A stretch of DNA of 64,000 nt, taken from NCBI GenBank assembly GCA_947623455.1, contig OX392535.1, forward strand, positions 38,154,688 to 38,218,687, given 5' to 3'. Positions 63,293 through 64,000 of this stretch are shown piece after piece (position 1 is the stretch's first letter; the number at the start of each line of letters is the position of its first letter). Made by a program: the position numbers and the translations under genes. The notes under the pieces are model-generated. The model ran no database searches and was not told the DNA's origin. It worked only from the letters and a program-made list of their open reading frames with translations. The DNA comes from Mimachlamys varia. Taxonomy: Eukaryota > Mollusca > Bivalvia > Pectinida > Pectinidae.

Positions 63293-64000
63293 ATGGTGCT
63301 TGATGAACAAGACAGGATATGATGCTTGATAAAGGTGACAGGATTTGATGTTTGATGAAGGTGACAGGATATGATGCTTGATGAACGTGACAAGATATGA
63401 TGCTTGATGAACGTGACAAGATATAATACTTGATGAACGTGACAAGATATGATACTTGATAAAGGTAACAGGATATGATGCTTGATGAACGTGACAGGTT
63501 ATGTTGCTTGATGAAGGTGACAGGATATGATGCTTGATGAAGGTGACAGGATATGATGCTTGATGAACATGACAGGATATAATGCTTGATGAACGTGACA
63601 GGATATGATGCTTGATGAACAAGACAGGATATGATGCTTGATGATGATGCTTGATGAACGTGACAAGATATGATACTTGATGAAGGTGACAGGATATGAT
63701 GCTTGATGAATGTGACAAGATATGATACTTGATGAACGTGACAGGATATGATGGTTGATGAACGTGACAGGATATGATGGTTGATGAACGAGACAAGATA
63801 TGATGCTTGATGAACAAGACAGGATATGATGCTTGATGATGATGCTTGATGAACGTGACAAGATATGATACTTGATGAAGGTGACAGGATATGATGCTTG
63901 ATGAATGTGACAGGATATAATGCTTGATGAACGTGACAGGATATGATGGTTGATGAACAAGACAGGATATGATGCTTGATGATGATGCTTGATGAACGTG
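63293..64000 (+). repeat. 26-bp minisatellite, GATGCTTGATGAACGTGACAG unit, running off the window
   Basis: About 26 or more units of gatatgatgcttgatgaacg then tgacag. A larger block containing tgatgcttgatgatgatgct recurs near 63630, 63830 and 63975, about 195-200 then 145 bp apart. It lies in the ATR intron upstream of exon A. The unit contains no splice-donor sequence. Confidence 0.92.

Noticed and set aside
63263..63960. Minus-strand frames of 153-184 residues rich in HHILSRSS
   Set aside because: They are repeat-encoded by the 26-bp array with no domain or start context.

Overview
The window is eukaryotic: genes are split by GT-AG introns, and the sequence is AT-rich and dense in interspersed repeats, tRNA-derived SINEs, LINEs, MITEs and minisatellites. 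The repeat families, the frequent ACATGTA words and the protein sequences suggest a lophotrochozoan, most likely a bivalve mollusc. This is inference; no species is claimed.

Three conserved split genes can be reconstructed, all on the minus strand. (1) 3.1-24.0 kb: a complete ammonium transporter (Amt/Mep family) of nine coding exons and 583 residues. All exon phases agree, and the twin pore histidines and the conserved aspartate are present. (2) 34.7-41.9 kb: a secreted CAP-domain protein of five coding exons and 214 residues, with a probable non-coding first exon and TATA/Inr promoter. (3) 51.8-64.0 kb: the last twelve coding exons (429 residues) of the checkpoint kinase ATR, covering the kinase catalytic core, PRD and FATC. 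Its 5' part lies beyond the window. A fourth, intronless gene at 29.4-29.8 kb encodes an unrecognised 120-residue protein. It has a TATA-like box and a canonical replication-dependent histone 3' stem-loop, although the protein does not look like a histone.

The most striking structural signal is shared by three introns in two unrelated genes. Amt intron 1, Amt intron 3 and one ATR intron each begin with tandem repeats whose unit contains the last 13-34 nt of the preceding exon, its 5' splice site and some following intron. The copy numbers are about 80 (32 bp), ten (83 bp) and three (95-96 bp). The introns therefore start with arrays of duplicated, apparently intact 5' splice sites. I propose this as a recurrent process, 5'-splice-site-anchored minisatellite formation.

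The rest is mobile DNA. Amt intron 5 holds a 4.1-kb PIF/Harbinger (ISL2EU-like) transposon with perfect 16-bp terminal inverted repeats and a frameshifted transposase. Amt intron 3 holds an internally deleted LINE in which ORF1 and ORF2 share a frame and are separated by one UAG. Elsewhere there are older LINE fragments, six copies of a ~390-bp TTAAAGGCCC-ended MITE, two hAT-type MITEs with perfect 8-bp target duplications, many fold-back elements, SINEs, and minisatellites at 35.4, 41.0 and 63.3 kb. Large stretches (for example 24.0-25.5, 29.9-30.9, 31.8-32.7, 39.7-40.4 and 45.9-47.1 kb) show nothing I can support.
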